From Candidatus Bipolaricaulota bacterium (GTDB lineage: Bacteria; Bipolaricaulota; Bipolaricaulia; Bipolaricaulales; Bipolaricaulaceae): 5,072 nucleotides of DNA. The first letter of the stretch is position 1; the number at the start of each line of letters is the position of its first letter. The position numbers were made by a program, and so were the translations under genes. Below are positions 5,022 through 5,072 of this stretch, one piece after another. Under the pieces are notes generated by a model. It did not search any database and was not told the DNA's origin. It saw only the letters and a list, made by a program, of their open reading frames with translations. Where the stretch lies: assembly GCA_021159405.1 (NCBI GenBank), contig JAGGRX010000018.1:1-5072 (forward strand). The letters are read 5' to 3'.

Positions 5022-5058
5022 AATGAGCTTATGCACGAATGGATACGCTAAGCTGGAG

Positions 5059-5070
5059 CCTTGCGCAAGG
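5059..5070. promoter_or_regulatory. 12-bp perfect palindrome upstream of the flavoenzyme gene, possible operator
   Basis: CCTTGCGCAAGG is self-complementary and lies about 50 bp upstream of ATG 5010. Its CTTGC/GCAAG half-sites are the same as the outer arms of the arsR palindrome at 3544-3569, though here they abut instead of being 16 bp apart. TTGCGC within it is a poor -35, with TATCCA 17 nt on as a poor -10, so the promoter itself is not convincing. The window ends 2 bp beyond, so a wider dyad cannot be judged. Confidence 0.3.
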
Positions 5071-5072
5071 GG

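Noticed and set aside
5026..5054. AGCTTA/TAAGCT inverted repeat upstream of the flavoenzyme gene
   Set aside because: Six-base arms 17 nt apart with no extension are likely chance, and no promoter element aligns with them.

Overview
The window is about 5.1 kb of GC-rich, gene-dense DNA. It looks bacterial: the gene starts carry AAGGAGG-type ribosome sites, and one promoter fits the sigma-70 -35/-10 pattern with 17-bp spacing. The protein families (CooC-type ATPase, iron-sulfur flavoprotein, CoA-disulfide/NADH oxidase-type flavoenzyme) and their Lys/Glu/Arg-rich composition suggest an anaerobe, perhaps thermophilic. The sequence does not let me name the taxon.

Layout. The left 1.1 kb reads rightward. 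It holds the 3' end of a gene with a sulfite-oxidase-type (molybdopterin-binding-like) fold, then an intergenic stretch with a perfect 12-bp hairpin, then a CooC-type nickel-insertion ATPase. Everything from 1091 to 5010 reads leftward. In transcription order these are a CoA-disulfide reductase/NADH oxidase-like flavoprotein (5010-3658), an ArsR-family repressor with a CxC sensor motif (3535-3248), a TehA/SLAC1-type (TDT) membrane channel or exporter (3251-2226), a possible 34-residue small ORF (2214-2110), a carboxymuconolactone decarboxylase-fold protein without the family's catalytic cysteines (2107-1718), and an iron-sulfur flavoprotein-like FMN reductase (1639-1091). The last gene overlaps the end of cooC tail-to-tail by 11 bp.

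The core unit is the arsR-led cluster. It has a well-formed promoter (TTGACT-N17-TAAACT), a 26-bp near-palindrome at the expected transcription start, a strong ribosome site, and an ATGA start/stop overlap between arsR and the transporter gene. The straightforward model is an autoregulated operon in which a thiol-reactive or metalloid signal releases ArsR, giving expression of an anion channel/exporter and two accessory redox proteins. The flavoenzyme just upstream belongs to a family that reduces CoA-disulfide, polysulfide or O2. A short palindrome in its upstream region shares the CTTGC/GCAAG outer half-sites of the arsR palindrome, so it may be in the same regulon. The inducer could be arsenite, persulfide/polysulfide or sulfite; the sequence does not decide between these.

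I see no tRNA, rRNA, CRISPR array, insertion sequence or phage gene, and no stretch over 300 bases lacks a gene.
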